Notes: generated from the letters alone by a model not told the origin. A stretch of 40,954 bases of DNA from an uncultured Oscillospiraceae bacterium (GCA_944385175.1 CALWWB010000006.1:1-40954); one strand, 5' to 3'; positions 1 through 9,643 are shown, counted from the first letter of the stretch. Numbers and translations are program-made.

Positions 1-1
1 C

Positions 2-1597
2 GCCTTCCACTCTCTCAGAGCCCAGGCGGATCGCCGCCGCTATCAGGAAGTGATGAAGCAGACTCTTGAGCTCCAGGAGAATCTGCGCATAAAACAGGCA
101 GAGGTAGTTGAGGTGGGCGTGGATAAGGGCGCCGTCTGCTCCGTCACCACTCACACCGGGGCGGTATACGCCTGCCGGGCGGTAATCATAGCCTCCGGTA
201 CCTATCTGGACGGCAGCATCATCGTTGGGGAAATGCAGCGTTCCTCCGGCCCCGACGGGCTCTCTGCCGCAGTGCCTCTGGCCCGGCAGCTGCACTCCCT
301 GGGTCTGAGCCTGCGCCGCTTCAAGACCGGCACCCCTCCCCGGGTTAACAGGCGCAGCGTGGACTTCTCCAAAATGGAGCTGCAAAAGGGAGACGAGGAG
401 CCGGAGTGCTTTTCCTTTTCCAACCTCTACACACCGGAGAATCGGGCAGTGTGTTACCTAACCTACACCAATGAGCGCACCCATGAGATAATCAGGGCCC
501 ATCTGGACCGCAGTCCCATATACTCCGGTGTTATCCAGGGAGTTGGGCCCCGCTACTGCCCCAGCATAGAGACCAAGGTGATGACCTTCCCGGACAAACA
601 GCGCCACCAGCTCTTTGTGGAGCCCATGGGCCTGAACACGGAGGAACTCTATATCCAGGGCTTTTCCTCCTCCATGCCGGAGGAGATACAGCTTCAGATG
701 CTCCACACCATCCCTGGCCTGGAGCATGCGGAGATGACCCGCTGCGCTTATGCCATAGAGTATGAATGCATAGACCCCACCGAGCTCTATGCCGCGTTGG
801 AGAGCAAGAAGATATCCGGCCTCTATGGAGCCGGGCAGTTCAACGGCTCCTCCGGCTATGAGGAGGCAGCAGTGCAGGGCTTTGTGGCGGGAGTGAATGC
901 CGCATTGAAGATACAGGGCAAGGCCCCCTTTATCCTCCGGCGCAGCGAGGGTTATATCGGCACCCTCATAGACGATCTGGTGACAAAGGGCACCAATGAG
1001 CCCTACCGTATGATGACCTCCCGCAGCGAGTACCGGCTGCTCCACCGCCAGGACAATGCGGATATCCGCCTCAGCGCACGGGGCCTGGAGCTGGGCCTTG
1101 TGAGCCCGGAACGGCACCGTCAGGTGCTGGAGAAATATGCCGCTGTGGATAGGGAGCTGAAGCGTCTGGCCTCGGTGAGCCTTTCTCCCAGTGCCGAACT
1201 GAACCGACTGCTGGAGGAAAAGGGCACCGCCCCGGTAAGTACCGGGGTTACTCTGGCCGAGCTCATCCGCCGTCCTCAGATAAGCTACGGCGATTTGAAA
1301 TCCTTTGATGCGCAGAGGCCGGAGCTGGACAGATTCATAGCCGCCCAAGTGGAGATGTCCCTGAAATATGAGGGATATATAAAGCGGCAGCTGAAACAGA
1401 TAGAGGAATTTACCCGCATGGAGGAGCGCCCTTTACCCCCGGACCTGGATTACAGCCAGATAAAGGGGCTGCGTCTGGAGGCCAGGGAAAAGCTCAGCCG
1501 TATCCGACCCTCCAACTTTGGCCAGGCCGGTCGGATATCCGGGGTTTCCCCGGCAGACATTTCCGTGCTTATGATATATATGGAGACTAAAAAATGA
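2..1597 (+). CDS. mnmG: MnmG (GidA), tRNA uridine-34 carboxymethylaminomethyl enzyme, 5'-truncated by window edge
   Basis: This is the last 531 codons of MnmG; the frame is open to the window start, so the N-terminal FAD-binding dinucleotide motif lies outside. MnmG works with MnmE to install the 5-(carboxymethyl)aminomethyl group on wobble U34 of tRNAs reading split boxes. Visible hallmarks are the entry [15 protein letters not shown], the KTGTPPRV motif, an FVEPMGLNT segment, [18 protein letters not shown] (the second conserved FAD-contact region), [16 protein letters not shown], and the C-terminal helical domain ending in [26 protein letters not shown] split over the MnmE/tRNA-binding helices. 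The stop overlaps the mnmA start by ATGA (1594-1597), so the two U34-modifying enzymes are translationally coupled. Identification is very secure. Confidence 0.97.
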   Translation, partial: AFHSLRAQADRRRYQEVMKQTLELQENLRIKQAEVVEVGVDKGAVCSVTTHTGAVYACRAVIIASGTYLDGSIIVGEMQRSSGPDGLSAAVPLARQLHSLGLSLRRFKTGTPPRVNRRSVDFSKMELQKGDEEPECFSFSNLYTPENRAVCYLTYTNERTHEIIRAHLDRSPIYSGVIQGVGPRYCPSIETKVMTFPDKQRHQLFVEPMGLNTEELYIQGFSSSMPEEIQLQMLHTIPGLEHAEMTRCAYAIEYECIDPTELYAALESKKISGLYGAGQFNGSSGYEEAAVQGFVAGVNAALKIQGKAPFILRRSEGYIGTLIDDLVTKGTNEPYRMMTSRSEYRLLHRQDNADIRLSARGLELGLVSPERHRQVLEKYAAVDRELKRLASVSLSPSAELNRLLEEKGTAPVSTGVTLAELIRRPQISYGDLKSFDAQRPELDRFIAAQVEMSLKYEGYIKRQLKQIEEFTRMEERPLPPDLDYSQIKGLRLEAREKLSRIRPSNFGQAGRISGVSPADISVLMIYMETKK

Positions 1598-2613
1598 CTA
1601 AAGTCGTTCTGGGTTTTTCCGGCGGGGTGGACTCTGCCGTGTCGGCGGAGCTTTTAAAACAGCAGGGCTTTCAGGTACTGGGCCTGTACCTGGACAACGC
1701 CGGCGAGGCAGAGTGTCTTGCCGCCCGGGAGGCGGCGGAGCGGCGTGGCATAGACCTGGAGGTGCTGGACGTGCACCGGCAGCTGGAGGAACTGGTGTGC
1801 CGCCCCTTTGCAGCCTGTTATCTCCGGGGCGAGACACCAAACCCCTGCATAATCTGTAATCCCTCCCTGAAGTTTAAAAGTCTGCTGGATTATGCGGATG
1901 AAGCCGGAGCAGAATTCATCGCCACCGGCCACTATGCCCGCAGTAAAAACGGGCAGATATACAAGGGTCTTCCCTCTAATGACCAGAGCTATATGCTCTG
2001 CCGCCTCACCGGAGAGCAGGCCCAGCGGCTTATACTGCCTCTGGGCAATTATGAGAAAGCCCAGGTGCGGGCCATGGCGGCAGAAATGGGCCTGCCCTCT
2101 GCCCACAAGCCGGACAGTATGGAGATCTGCTTCATTCCTGACAAGGACTATGTCCGTTGGCTGGAGAGCCGGGGGCCCATACCGCCGGAGGGAGACTTCA
2201 TCTTCCATGGCCGGACAGTGGGCCGTCACGAAGGTATACACCGCTACACCGTGGGTCAGAGGCGGCCCGGCCTCATAGACGGGCGAAAGGTCTATATCTC
2301 CCGCATCGATCCGGTGGGCAACAATATCGAGCTGGCTCTGTGGGAGGAGCTGTTCAAAACCGAAATCACCGCCCGGGACTTCAGCTGGCTTTCTGAGCCT
2401 CCCGGCGCCCCTATAAGGGCCAGCGTCCGGGTGCGCCATACCAAGTGGGAAAATCCCGCCTGCACGGTATATCCCCAGGGGGACAGTGTGCGCATAGGCT
2501 GTGACGAGCCGGTGCGCGCCCCGGCTGCAGGCCAATCCGCCGTGCTCTATGATGGGGAACGGCTTCTTGGCGGGGGCTTTATTGTCCGGGATAAAATCCC
2601 GGACTCTGAATAA
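1594..2613 (+). CDS. mnmA: MnmA, tRNA-specific 2-thiouridylase
   Basis: This 339-residue ATP-pyrophosphatase-type enzyme activates U34 by adenylation and transfers persulfide sulfur to give s2U34 in Lys, Glu and Gln tRNAs. The PP-loop SGGVDS is at residues 9-14. The two catalytic cysteines are in recognisable places: C88 in [11 protein letters not shown] and C179 in [15 protein letters not shown] (111-116) and YTVGQRRP also match the family. It is somewhat shorter than typical MnmA (about 350-370). It starts inside the mnmG stop (ATGA), and the following regulator begins 17 bases after its stop. Pairing with mnmG makes sense because both modify the same nucleotide, although mnmE is the more usual neighbour of mnmG. 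Confidence 0.95.
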   Translation: MTKVVLGFSGGVDSAVSAELLKQQGFQVLGLYLDNAGEAECLAAREAAERRGIDLEVLDVHRQLEELVCRPFAACYLRGETPNPCIICNPSLKFKSLLDYADEAGAEFIATGHYARSKNGQIYKGLPSNDQSYMLCRLTGEQAQRLILPLGNYEKAQVRAMAAEMGLPSAHKPDSMEICFIPDKDYVRWLESRGPIPPEGDFIFHGRTVGRHEGIHRYTVGQRRPGLIDGRKVYISRIDPVGNNIELALWEELFKTEITARDFSWLSEPPGAPIRASVRVRHTKWENPACTVYPQGDSVRIGCDEPVRAPAAGQSAVLYDGERLLGGGFIVRDKIPDSE

Positions 2614-2630
2614 TTTTTGTGGAGCTGCAT

Positions 2631-3365
2631 ATGGATCAATACACACTCAGACAGTACATGGACAAGAACCCCGAGGCCAAGCTTCGGGACATAGTCACCG
2701 GCATGCTCTATGACGACATTATCAGTCTGCGCATAGCCCCGGGCACCAAGCTGAATGTAAACCAGCTGGCCTCCTCCCTGGGCATCTCCCGCACTCCCGT
2801 GGCAGAGGCTATTGCAAAGCTCACGGAAATAGGCTTCGTAGTGACCCATCCGGGCCAAAGCGGCAGCTTCGTGCTGGATCTGAACCTGCTGGACATGATC
2901 AATCTCTATCAGGTCCGCTCCTCCATTGAGGGCCAGGCCGCTGCCCTCTGTGCCCACTCCGCCGACGAGGCCACGGTGCGTCAGCTCTCCATGCTGGCCG
3001 ATGCTTTTAAAGACAGTGTTATCCGCAGGGACATCCGCGGCATGAAGGATACGGACATGCCCTTCCACAAACTGATAATAAAATCCTGCGGCAATCCCTA
3101 TATCGTCCAGACCTATGAGCTGATTTTGCCCAAGCTCACCATGTACCAGGCTTCCATGCTGGAATTCGTAGGCCATGACGGCAGTGAGGAAAATCCCTGG
3201 CTGCCCAGCGTAACCTTCAACCACACCTCGGTGATCTCCGCCATAAGGATGAGGATGCCGGAGCTGGCCCGCCAGTCTATGGAAGATCATGTCACTACCA
3301 GCCTGAATTTTACCACCATGTCCGGCCGCATGGCAGACCCCTTCATAAAACTGCGGGGAAAGTGA
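2631..3365 (+). CDS. GntR-family transcriptional regulator, FCD (FadR-like) subgroup
   Basis: The 244-residue protein has a winged helix-turn-helix at about residues 15-82 (LNVNQLASSLGISRTPVAEA is the recognition region) and an all-helical FCD ligand domain at about 88-225. The FCD metal-site pattern is present: D142, H146, H198 and H220. Such regulators bind small carboxylates or sugars and usually repress neighbouring catabolic genes, but no obvious target lies next to it. ATG 2631 is chosen over the upstream in-frame GTG 2619 because GGAG at 2621-2624 is spaced 6 bases from it. It follows mnmA closely and may be read through from it. A strong bidirectional terminator follows. Confidence 0.9.
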   Translation: MDQYTLRQYMDKNPEAKLRDIVTGMLYDDIISLRIAPGTKLNVNQLASSLGISRTPVAEAIAKLTEIGFVVTHPGQSGSFVLDLNLLDMINLYQVRSSIEGQAAALCAHSADEATVRQLSMLADAFKDSVIRRDIRGMKDTDMPFHKLIIKSCGNPYIVQTYELILPKLTMYQASMLEFVGHDGSEENPWLPSVTFNHTSVISAIRMRMPELARQSMEDHVTTSLNFTTMSGRMADPFIKLRGK

Positions 3366-3396
3366 ATTCAGGCCAGAAATCCAGTGTATTGCACAT

Positions 3397-3436
3397 AAAA
3401 TTTCCGGCAGAGCTCATATCTCTGCCGGAAATTTTT
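3397..3436. terminator. Bidirectional intrinsic terminator between the GntR and DegV genes
   Basis: The arms around 3397-3411 and 3421-3435 are exact complements (AAATTTCCGGCAGAG and CTCTGCCGGAAATTT) with a short ATAT-type loop. A-rich and T-rich flanks lie on either side, so it can work for both converging genes. Confidence 0.9.
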
Positions 3437-3460
3437 ATACGGGATATTAAGTTTTTAAAT

Positions 3461-4348
3461 TCAGTCTACTCGCTCGCTGCCCCAGAAGAACAGGGCCACC
3501 GTGCCGGGGCCGGTGTGGGCACCGATGGTGGTGCCAATGTTGTTTATAAGCACCTTACCGTTTAGCTTGGGGAAGCGCTGCTCTACCAGGTCGGCTACCT
3601 GCCGTGCGTCATCATAGCAGGCAGACATGGAAATGTAGCACTTGCCGTCATAGTTCAGGCCGTCCCTGGCGCACTTTTCCATCATGTTCACTATCTCTTT
3701 TATCACACGCTTCTTGGTGCGGATCTTGTAGCGGGGAATGAGCCTGCCCAAATTGTCCATATTCATCAGCGGGCAAATTTCCAGCAGGCCGCCGAAAACT
3801 CCGGCAGTCTTGGATATGCGGCCGCCCCGGACAAAGCATGTCAGATCAGTTGAGAAAAACCAGTGGTGCAGCTTCAGCTTGTTCTCCTCCAGCCAATCGG
3901 CCAGCTCCTTGGCGCTCAGGCCCTCATCTCTCTTGTCTGCCGCAGCATCCATAAGCAGACCGTAGCCGGAAGAAGCTGCCAGGGAGTCCACTATATAGAT
4001 ATTCCGCTCCGGGAAGCGCTCTTTGACTATAAGGGCAGCGTTGCGGGCAGAGTTTACGGTGCCGGATATGCCGGAGGACAGGCAGGTGTGGACAATGTCC
4101 AGGCCCTGCTGGGCAAAAGAGCTGAAATAGTCCACATATTCCGATATGTTTATCTGAGAAGTGCGAGTGTCGGCACCCTTGCTCATCCTGTCGTAAAAGA
4201 CCTCAAAGGGCATGCTCTGCCCCAGATCGTCGGGATATTCCTCATTGTCGATGAAGTAATGGAAGCAGATGTATTTGATATCCCTCTGCTGGAAATGCTC
4301 TTTGGAGAGATCCGCAGTAGAGCAGCAGCTCAGAACATAATCACTCAT
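3461..4348 (-). CDS. DegV family fatty-acid-binding protein
   Basis: This is a full-length 295-residue DegV protein. The family binds a long-chain fatty acid between two alpha/beta domains; the related FakB proteins present the fatty acid to the kinase FakA. Family motifs are visible in order: CSTADLSKEHF at the N terminus, RTSQINISEY, LSSGISGTVNSA and FVRGGRISKTAG. The ATG follows an AAGGAAAA ribosome binding site. It is a single-gene unit that converges on the GntR gene. A second, more divergent DegV paralogue is at 34563-35402. The fatty-acid partner is inferred from the family; no fakA-like gene is in the window. Confidence 0.92.
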   Translation of the reverse strand: MSDYVLSCCSTADLSKEHFQQRDIKYICFHYFIDNEEYPDDLGQSMPFEVFYDRMSKGADTRTSQINISEYVDYFSSFAQQGLDIVHTCLSSGISGTVNSARNAALIVKERFPERNIYIVDSLAASSGYGLLMDAAADKRDEGLSAKELADWLEENKLKLHHWFFSTDLTCFVRGGRISKTAGVFGGLLEICPLMNMDNLGRLIPRYKIRTKKRVIKEIVNMMEKCARDGLNYDGKCYISMSACYDDARQVADLVEQRFPKLNGKVLINNIGTTIGAHTGPGTVALFFWGSERVD

Positions 4349-4381
4349 AATTCGTTTTCCTTTCTTATACTTCAGCTTTCA

Positions 4382-4397
4382 GATACTATTCAGTATC
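4382..4397. promoter_or_regulatory. Candidate operator, 6-4-6 dyad upstream of degV
   Basis: GATACT-ATTC-AGTATC is a perfect inverted repeat. It lies just downstream of the expected transcription start of the candidate degV promoter (4406-4434), where a repressor would block. No regulator is identified. Confidence 0.4.
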
Positions 4398-4405
4398 CGA
4401 GACCC

Positions 4406-4434
4406 AGTTTATTCCATGGCCCGCCCTTATTCAA
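4406..4434 (-). promoter_or_regulatory. Candidate promoter for the first degV gene
   Basis: On the minus strand: TTGAAT (4434-4429), 17-base spacer, TAAACT (4411-4406). Both boxes match four or five of six consensus bases, so this is a moderate call. Confidence 0.4.
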
Positions 4435-4471
4435 GCGCCTGAAGGCATTCTTAAGGTCTACGATATTAAGA

Positions 4472-4510
4472 AAGCCCGGTAGAGAGAACTATACTCTCTC
4501 TACCGGGCTT
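4472..4510 (-). terminator. Intrinsic terminator after the XRE membrane regulator
   Basis: This is a perfect 16-bp stem (4472-4487 with 4495-4510, AAGCCCGGTAGAGAGA and its complement) with a 7-base loop. It lies about 30 bases after the end of the minus-strand gene and is followed on that strand by TTTCTTAAT. Confidence 0.8.
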
Positions 4511-4541
4511 CATATGCAGCTCTACCATTTGTGGAGCGCCC

Positions 4542-5171
4542 TTATTTGTTTTTGATTTTTGGCCTTTTACCCGGCCTGCGGCGAATATTACAGCTCAAAA
4601 ATACCAGTATGATTGCCGGTATCGCAATGAGGAAAAGCTGCCATGGCTTTTGCAGCGGCAACACAAAATACAGCAGCACAAACATACTGAGCACAAAAGC
4701 CGCTATAACGAACTGCAGGTGGCTGCGCCGGTTGAATACGCAAATAAGCACCATATAGGTGAGTATGGACACTGGCAAGGCCACGACAAAGCTCTGCCAC
4801 ACTATGTATCCCAGCAGCCAGAGCAGCACAAATACACTGAGGGCCATGGTCCACACCCCCAAAACCGCAATGGCTATAATAACATTTGCGGAGTATCTGG
4901 ATATGCCCTGCTCCTGATCCTCCACCTCGTTGGGATTTTCCCAGGCGTCATGGGCAGAGAGCAGATAGTCCACAGTCACCCCGAATATCTCCGCCATCTG
5001 GGTGAGCACATAGGCGTCTGGAATGGCCTCACCCCGCTCCCATTTGGATATGGTCTTGTCGGAATAATTGAGTTTTTCACCCAGCTCAGCCTGAGTGAAC
5101 CCGGCTTGGGTACGCAGCCTGATAATGTTGCTGGCCGATATAAGCTTAAGTTCGGATAGCTGCAAAGCCAT
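4542..5171 (-). CDS. XRE-family regulator with four C-terminal membrane segments
   Basis: The 209-residue protein has an N-terminal Cro/CI-type helix-turn-helix at about residues 14-70 (FTQAELGEKLNYSDKTISKW is typical). An acidic linker follows, then four hydrophobic segments at about 96-117, 125-146, 152-171 and 177-194, and a basic tail. This layout suggests a DNA-binding domain tethered to the membrane, possibly sensing envelope state. Its ATG lies 9 bases after the stop of the iron alcohol dehydrogenase gene, with AAGGAGAAT as ribosome site, so the two are probably one transcript. Whether it regulates that dehydrogenase is not shown. Confidence 0.88.
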   Translation of the reverse strand: MALQLSELKLISASNIIRLRTQAGFTQAELGEKLNYSDKTISKWERGEAIPDAYVLTQMAEIFGVTVDYLLSAHDAWENPNEVEDQEQGISRYSANVIIAIAVLGVWTMALSVFVLLWLLGYIVWQSFVVALPVSILTYMVLICVFNRRSHLQFVIAAFVLSMFVLLYFVLPLQKPWQLFLIAIPAIILVFLSCNIRRRPGKRPKIKNK

Positions 5172-5180
5172 TCTCCTTTG

Positions 5181-6398
5181 TTATTCTTTTGCAGCGGCAA
5201 TGATACGCTCTATCACGGCGGTGCAGCGCTCCGGAGTGTATACCACCGGCACCGGGTAGGTGGGGTTTGCCTCCTTCAGGGCCCACTGCACCATCTGGGG
5301 GATATCCTCCCTGCGGATATGGTCGAAGCCCTTGGGTATACCCATGCGCTTATTCATGGCGTAGATCTCCGCAATGAACGCCTTTGCCTTCTCCTCGTCG
5401 CTGCCCTGGACCATAAGCCCGGTGAGCTCCGCGAGTCTTGCCAATCTATTATACACCTTCTCTCCGTAATCTTCCAGCACAATCGGAAGAATTACGGCAT
5501 TTGCCAGACCGTGAGGTGTGCCGTAGAGTCCGCCCAAGGTATGGGCTATGGCATGTACGTTGCCAACCCCAGCCCGGGTAAAGGCGAAACCTGCCTTATA
5601 GGCGGCAATGAGCATTTCGCCCCGGGCCTCCATGTCGTTGCCGTCTCTGTAAGCTCGCTCCAGATATTTAAATATCGCCTGAGTGGCCTCCTCCGCCAGT
5701 CTGTCGCTCTCTTTGGTACGGTTGGTCCAGCATATGTAAGCCTCAACAGCGTGGGTCAGGGCATCCATGCCCGTGGTAGATGTGGTGGCGGGAGGCAGAT
5801 TTCTGGTCATCTCCGGATCCAGTACGGCATAACGGGGCACCAGTACGATGTCCATAATGGCGTATTTATGGTGGGTCTCCGCCTCGGTGATCACCGCGGC
5901 AATGGTGGTCTCCGAACCGGTGCCGGCAGTGGTGGGTACGGCAATAAGAGGCGGCAGACGGCGCAGCACCTTGAAGAGCCCTCCCATTTTGGTTATGGGT
6001 TTGTTGGGCCTTACAATAAGGGCTGCTGCGGCCTTGGCGGCATCCATAGGGGAGCCTCCGCCTATGGCCAGAAAACCGTCGCACCCGTTTTCCCTATACA
6101 TATCCCGTATCTGGAATACGGTGGTGGTAGAGGGGTTGGACTCCACCTGGGAAAAGTGGATGCAGTCGATACCCGCGGCCCTGATGTTTTCCATTATTCC
6201 CGGGGCCAGCTCACGTCCCACATGGCGGCCCGTGACCACCATGACCTTGGTTACACCGTTTTCTTTCAGCAGCTCCGGTATCTTGGAAGTGCTTCCCTCC
6301 CCGGTGATGGGGATAGGCTTACGCCAATGGAGAAAGCGTCCCCCTATGTTGACGCAGAACTGAAAACTCCTGTACCATGCTTTTTGTAAAACTTCCAT
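5181..6398 (-). CDS. Iron-containing (group III) alcohol dehydrogenase
   Basis: This 405-residue NAD(P)-dependent dehydrogenase would interconvert alcohols and aldehydes or ketones, as in fermentation. The nucleotide-binding GGGSPMD is at 113-119 and the family signature PTTAGTGSET at 155-164. The metal ligands are all present: D212 and H216 in MDALTHAVEAY, H286 in VHAIAHTLGG and H296 in TPHGLANA. The N terminus carries about 25 residues (QKAWYRSFQFCVNIGGRFL) before the Rossmann-type domain, in keeping with some butanol-dehydrogenase-like members. It has its own consensus promoter and is the first gene of a two-gene unit. The substrate cannot be told from sequence. Confidence 0.93.
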   Translation of the reverse strand: MEVLQKAWYRSFQFCVNIGGRFLHWRKPIPITGEGSTSKIPELLKENGVTKVMVVTGRHVGRELAPGIMENIRAAGIDCIHFSQVESNPSTTTVFQIRDMYRENGCDGFLAIGGGSPMDAAKAAAALIVRPNKPITKMGGLFKVLRRLPPLIAVPTTAGTGSETTIAAVITEAETHHKYAIMDIVLVPRYAVLDPEMTRNLPPATTSTTGMDALTHAVEAYICWTNRTKESDRLAEEATQAIFKYLERAYRDGNDMEARGEMLIAAYKAGFAFTRAGVGNVHAIAHTLGGLYGTPHGLANAVILPIVLEDYGEKVYNRLARLAELTGLMVQGSDEEKAKAFIAEIYAMNKRMGIPKGFDHIRREDIPQMVQWALKEANPTYPVPVVYTPERCTAVIERIIAAAKE

Positions 6399-6414
6399 GT
6401 TTACACCTCATATT

Positions 6415-6459
6415 TTTCGGATTTTTGTACTTTTTTACCATTCTAATTTCTATCCGAAA
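6415..6459. promoter_or_regulatory. Candidate operator flanking the alcohol dehydrogenase -10 box
   Basis: The inverted repeat TTTCGGAT (6415-6422) and ATCCGAAA (6452-6459) are separated by 29 bases and bracket the -10 box of the promoter. This is a plausible repressor site, and no regulator is known. Confidence 0.35.
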
Positions 6460-6468
6460 TAATGTCAA
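6440..6468 (-). promoter_or_regulatory. Sigma-A promoter for the iron alcohol dehydrogenase
   Basis: On the minus strand: TTGACA (6468-6463), 17-base spacer, TAGAAT (6445-6440). This is near-perfect and is placed about 35 bases before the ATG. Confidence 0.75.
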
Positions 6469-6486
6469 GGTGTTGAGCTTGTCAGA

Positions 6487-6508
6487 TAAAAAGCAAACAA
6501 TATGTTGC
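6487..6508 (-). terminator. Weak candidate terminator after dnaJ
   Basis: On the minus strand an imperfect short hairpin (GCAACA, loop TAT, TGTTTGC) is followed by TTTTTAT. It is the only candidate end for the heat-shock operon before the next promoter. Confidence 0.35.
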
Positions 6509-6526
6509 GGCTCTACAGTGCGTCCT

Positions 6527-7675
6527 TCACTTGTTCTTTTTTCGTCCGAAGATGCTCTTGCCTGACTCGCCGTCCAGGTCGCCCATGGAGGCGGCAAACT
6601 GCCGCAGCAGCTCTTTCTGGTGAGAGCTGAGGTCTTTGGGCACCTTCAGCCGCACGGTCACGAACTGGTCGCCCCGGCCGCTGCCTCTCAGGAAGGGGAT
6701 GCCCTTGCCTCTTATGCGAAATACGGAGCCGGGCTGAGTGCCCTCGGGGATATTCAGCTTCACCTTGCCGTCCAGGGTGGGCACCTCTATCTCAGCTCCC
6801 AGCACCGCCTGGGCATAGCTTATCTCCTGCTCCAGCAAAACGGAAGTGCCTTCCCGCTCAAAGCGGGCGTGGGGCCTGACTATGACCGACACCAGCAGGT
6901 CGCCGGCGGGGCCGCCGTTGCTGCCGGCATTGCCGTAGCCCGGGCGGGATATTGTCCGACCGTCGTCTATACCGGCAGGAACGTTCACATCCACCTTGTG
7001 CTGACGGCGAATCTTCCCCATACCCCGGCATGTCTTGCAGGGCTGGTGGATAATTTTGCCGGTACCCCGGCACTTGGAGCAGGGGGAAGAAGTCTGCATC
7101 ATGCCCAGGGGCGTGCGCTGGTTTACGGTGACGCTGCCTGTGCCCTTGCAGTCCGGGCAAACCTCCGGGGTAGTCCCGGGAGCGCAGCCGCTGCCCTTGC
7201 AGTCCGGGCACTGCTCCACTCTGGCCACAGTGACCTCCTTCTTGCACCCGAAGGCCGCCTCTTCAAAACTTATGTTCAGCGTTGCTCTCAGATTCTCGCC
7301 TTTTCTTGGAGCATTGGGGTTGCGGGCCGTCCCGCCGCCGAAGCCGCCAAACAGGTCGCTGAATATATCCCCAAAGCCGCCAAAGCCGCCGAAACCGCCG
7401 AAATCTCCAAAGCCGCCGAAGCCGCCGCCGTTGAATCCCGCGTTGGGGTCAAAGGCCGCATGGCCGAATTGGTCATATTTCTTCCGTTTCTCCTCGTCGG
7501 AGAGCACCTCGTAGGCCTCGTTTGCCTCCTTGAATCGCTCCTCGCAGGCCTTGTCTCCCGGGTGCAGGTCGGGATGGTTCTCCTTAGTGATTTTCCTGTA
7601 TGCTTTTTTTATTTCATCGGCTGTGGCGTCTTTTTTGACGCCCAGCACCTCATAGTAGTCTCTCTTATCTGCCAT
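6527..7675 (-). CDS. dnaJ: DnaJ (Hsp40), co-chaperone of DnaK
   Basis: This is a full-length type I DnaJ of 382 residues. The J domain has HPD at 34-36, which stimulates DnaK ATP hydrolysis. A Gly/Phe-rich linker (about 80-115, GGFG repeats) follows. The zinc domain then has four CxxCxGxG repeats starting at C156, C173, C199 and C213. Client-binding C-terminal domains end the protein. It is the last gene of the hrcA-grpE-dnaK-dnaJ operon. The 96-base gap after dnaK holds a hairpin that may tune its level. All functional residues are present. Confidence 0.98.
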   Translation of the reverse strand: MADKRDYYEVLGVKKDATADEIKKAYRKITKENHPDLHPGDKACEERFKEANEAYEVLSDEEKRKKYDQFGHAAFDPNAGFNGGGFGGFGDFGGFGGFGGFGDIFSDLFGGFGGGTARNPNAPRKGENLRATLNISFEEAAFGCKKEVTVARVEQCPDCKGSGCAPGTTPEVCPDCKGTGSVTVNQRTPLGMMQTSSPCSKCRGTGKIIHQPCKTCRGMGKIRRQHKVDVNVPAGIDDGRTISRPGYGNAGSNGGPAGDLLVSVIVRPHARFEREGTSVLLEQEISYAQAVLGAEIEVPTLDGKVKLNIPEGTQPGSVFRIRGKGIPFLRGSGRGDQFVTVRLKVPKDLSSHQKELLRQFAASMGDLDGESGKSIFGRKKNK

Positions 7676-7726
7676 AAGCTTCTCCTGAAAGCCGGTCTTG
7701 ATTTACATCCTCTGTATATACACCAT

Positions 7727-7752
7727 TAAGGCGGGGCATAAGCTCCGCCTTA
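7727..7752 (-). promoter_or_regulatory. Hairpin between dnaK and dnaJ
   Basis: The 11-bp near-perfect stem (TAAGGCGGGGC with GCTCCGCCTTA) has a 4-base loop and no T-tract on the minus strand. It is more likely an mRNA stabiliser or partial attenuator than a full terminator, because dnaJ follows without an obvious promoter. Confidence 0.5.
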
Positions 7753-7771
7753 TCAGTGTCTCTATACCGGC

Positions 7772-9643
7772 TTACTTATTGTTGTCGTCATCCACTACAG
7801 TGTAGTCGGCATCATAGTAGTCCTGGCCACCCTGGCTGCTCTGGCCACCCTGAGCGCCGCCGGTATATCCGCCGGCCTGGCTGGGATCAAAGCCTGCGCC
7901 CTGGGCGCCGCCCGCCTGCTGGTAGAGCTTCTCGGAGATCTTGTAGAAGGCCTGGGTCAGCTCCTCGGTGGCAGACTTGATTGCGGCGGTGTCGGTGCCG
8001 GTGAGGGCGGTTTTCAAAGCACCCAGCTTGGCTTCAACTTCGCTCTTGTCGGCGGGGTCAAGCTTGTCGCCGGACTCGCTGAGAGTCTTCTCAGTCTGGT
8101 AGACCATCTGATCGCCCTGGTTGCGGACGTCCACTTCTTCCTTCCTCTTGGCATCCTCGGCAGCGTACATCTCGGCCTCCTTCACGGCCTTGTCGATGTC
8201 CTCCTTGGACATGTTGGAGGAGGCGGTGATGGTGATGTGCTGCTCCTTGCCGGTGCCCAAATCCTTGGCGGAGACATTGACAATGCCGTTGGCGTCGATG
8301 TCAAAGGTGACCTCTATCTGAGGCACGCCGCGGCGGGCCGGGGCTATGCCGTCCAGGTGGAAGCGGCCCAGGCTCTTGTTGTAGGCTGCCATCTCACGCT
8401 CGCCCTGGAGGACATTGACTTCAACGGAAGTCTGGTTGTCTGCTGCGGTGGAGAACACCTGGCTCTTGCGGGTGGGGATGGAGGTGTTGCGCTCGATGAG
8501 CTTGGTGCACACGCCGCCCAGAGTCTCTATGCCCAGGGACAGAGGAGTGACGTCCACCAGAACTATGCCCTCAACGTCGCCGGAGAGGACGCCGCCCTGG
8601 ATGGCTGCACCCAGAGCCACGCACTCGTCGGGGTTGATGCCCTTGAAGCCTTCCTTGCCCACCAGGGTCTTGACCATATCCTGCACTGCAGGGATACGGC
8701 TGGAGCCGCCCACCAGCAGCACCTTGGTGATATCGCTGGGCTGGAGGCCGGAGTCGGACAGAGCCTGCTTCACAGGGCCCATGGTCTTTTCCACCAGATG
8801 GTGGGTCAGCTCGTTGAACTTGGCCCGGGTGAGGGTGATATCCAGATGCTTGGGGCCGGTGGCATCGGCGGTGATATAAGGCAGGTTGATGTTGGAGGTG
8901 GTGACACCGGACAGCTCCACCTTGGCTTTTTCTGCCGCCTCACGGAGGCGCTGCATTGCCACCTTGTCGCTGCTCAGGTCTATGCCCTCGGTCTTCTTGA
9001 ACTCCTGCACCAGGTAGTCGGTAATGCACTTATCGAAGTCATCGCCGCCCAGGCGGTTGTTGCCGGCGGTGGCCAGCACGTCAATGACTCCGTCGCCTAT
9101 CTCCAAAATGGACACGTCGAAGGTGCCGCCGCCCAGGTCGTAGACCATTATTTTCTGGTCGTTCTCCTTGTCCAGGCCGTAGGCCAGAGCTGCGGCGGTA
9201 GGCTCGTTGATAATACGCTTCACGTCCAGACCGGCAATGCGGCCGGCGTCCTTGGTGGCCTGACGCTGGGCGTCGGTGAAGTAGGCGGGGACGGTGATGA
9301 CGGCCTCGGTGACGGTGCCGCCCAGGTAGGCCTCGGCGTCGGCCTTCAGTTTCTGAAGGATCATAGCGGAGATCTCCTGGGGAGTGTAGGCCTTGTTGTC
9401 AATATTTACCTTGTAGTTGGAACCCATCTCACGCTTGATGGAGGAGATGGTGCGGTCGGGGTTGGTGATGGCCTGGCGCTTTGCAACCTGGCCCACCATA
9501 CGCTCACCGTTCTTTGCAAAAGCTACCACGGAAGGTGTGGTGCGGGCGCCTTCGGCATTGGCAATGACGACGGCTTCGCCGCCCTCCATAACAGCAACAC
9601 AGCTGTTGGTAGTACCCAGATCTATACCTATAATCTTACTCAT
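7772..9643 (-). CDS. dnaK: DnaK (Hsp70) chaperone
   Basis: This 623-residue ATP-dependent chaperone begins with the phosphate-1 motif [13 protein letters not shown]. It has [15 protein letters not shown] and [13 protein letters not shown] in the nucleotide-binding domain, [13 protein letters not shown], the linker region [19 protein letters not shown] segment (here [15 protein letters not shown]), a substrate domain and a Gly/Gln-rich acidic tail. ATG 9643 is used rather than the upstream in-frame start because AGGAGG (TACAGGAGGAAATT) sits 8 bases before it. It is the third gene of the HrcA-controlled operon. The long open frame on the opposite strand is a compositional shadow. Confidence 0.98.
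   Translation of the reverse strand: MSKIIGIDLGTTNSCVAVMEGGEAVVIANAEGARTTPSVVAFAKNGERMVGQVAKRQAITNPDRTISSIKREMGSNYKVNIDNKAYTPQEISAMILQKLKADAEAYLGGTVTEAVITVPAYFTDAQRQATKDAGRIAGLDVKRIINEPTAAALAYGLDKENDQKIMVYDLGGGTFDVSILEIGDGVIDVLATAGNNRLGGDDFDKCITDYLVQEFKKTEGIDLSSDKVAMQRLREAAEKAKVELSGVTTSNINLPYITADATGPKHLDITLTRAKFNELTHHLVEKTMGPVKQALSDSGLQPSDITKVLLVGGSSRIPAVQDMVKTLVGKEGFKGINPDECVALGAAIQGGVLSGDVEGIVLVDVTPLSLGIETLGGVCTKLIERNTSIPTRKSQVFSTAADNQTSVEVNVLQGEREMAAYNKSLGRFHLDGIAPARRGVPQIEVTFDIDANGIVNVSAKDLGTGKEQHITITASSNMSKEDIDKAVKEAEMYAAEDAKRKEEVDVRNQGDQMVYQTEKTLSESGDKLDPADKSEVEAKLGALKTALTGTDTAAIKSATEELTQAFYKISEKLYQQAGGAQGAGFDPSQAGGYTGGAQGGQSSQGGQDYYDADYTVVDDDNNK

Noticed and set aside
5178..6389. A 403-codon + strand frame opposite the alcohol dehydrogenase
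   Set aside because: The minus-strand protein has all catalytic residues; this frame has none and no ribosome site.
7370..7435. Tandem short repeat in dnaJ
   Set aside because: It encodes the normal Gly/Phe-rich linker of DnaJ, not a DNA-level repeat of interest.
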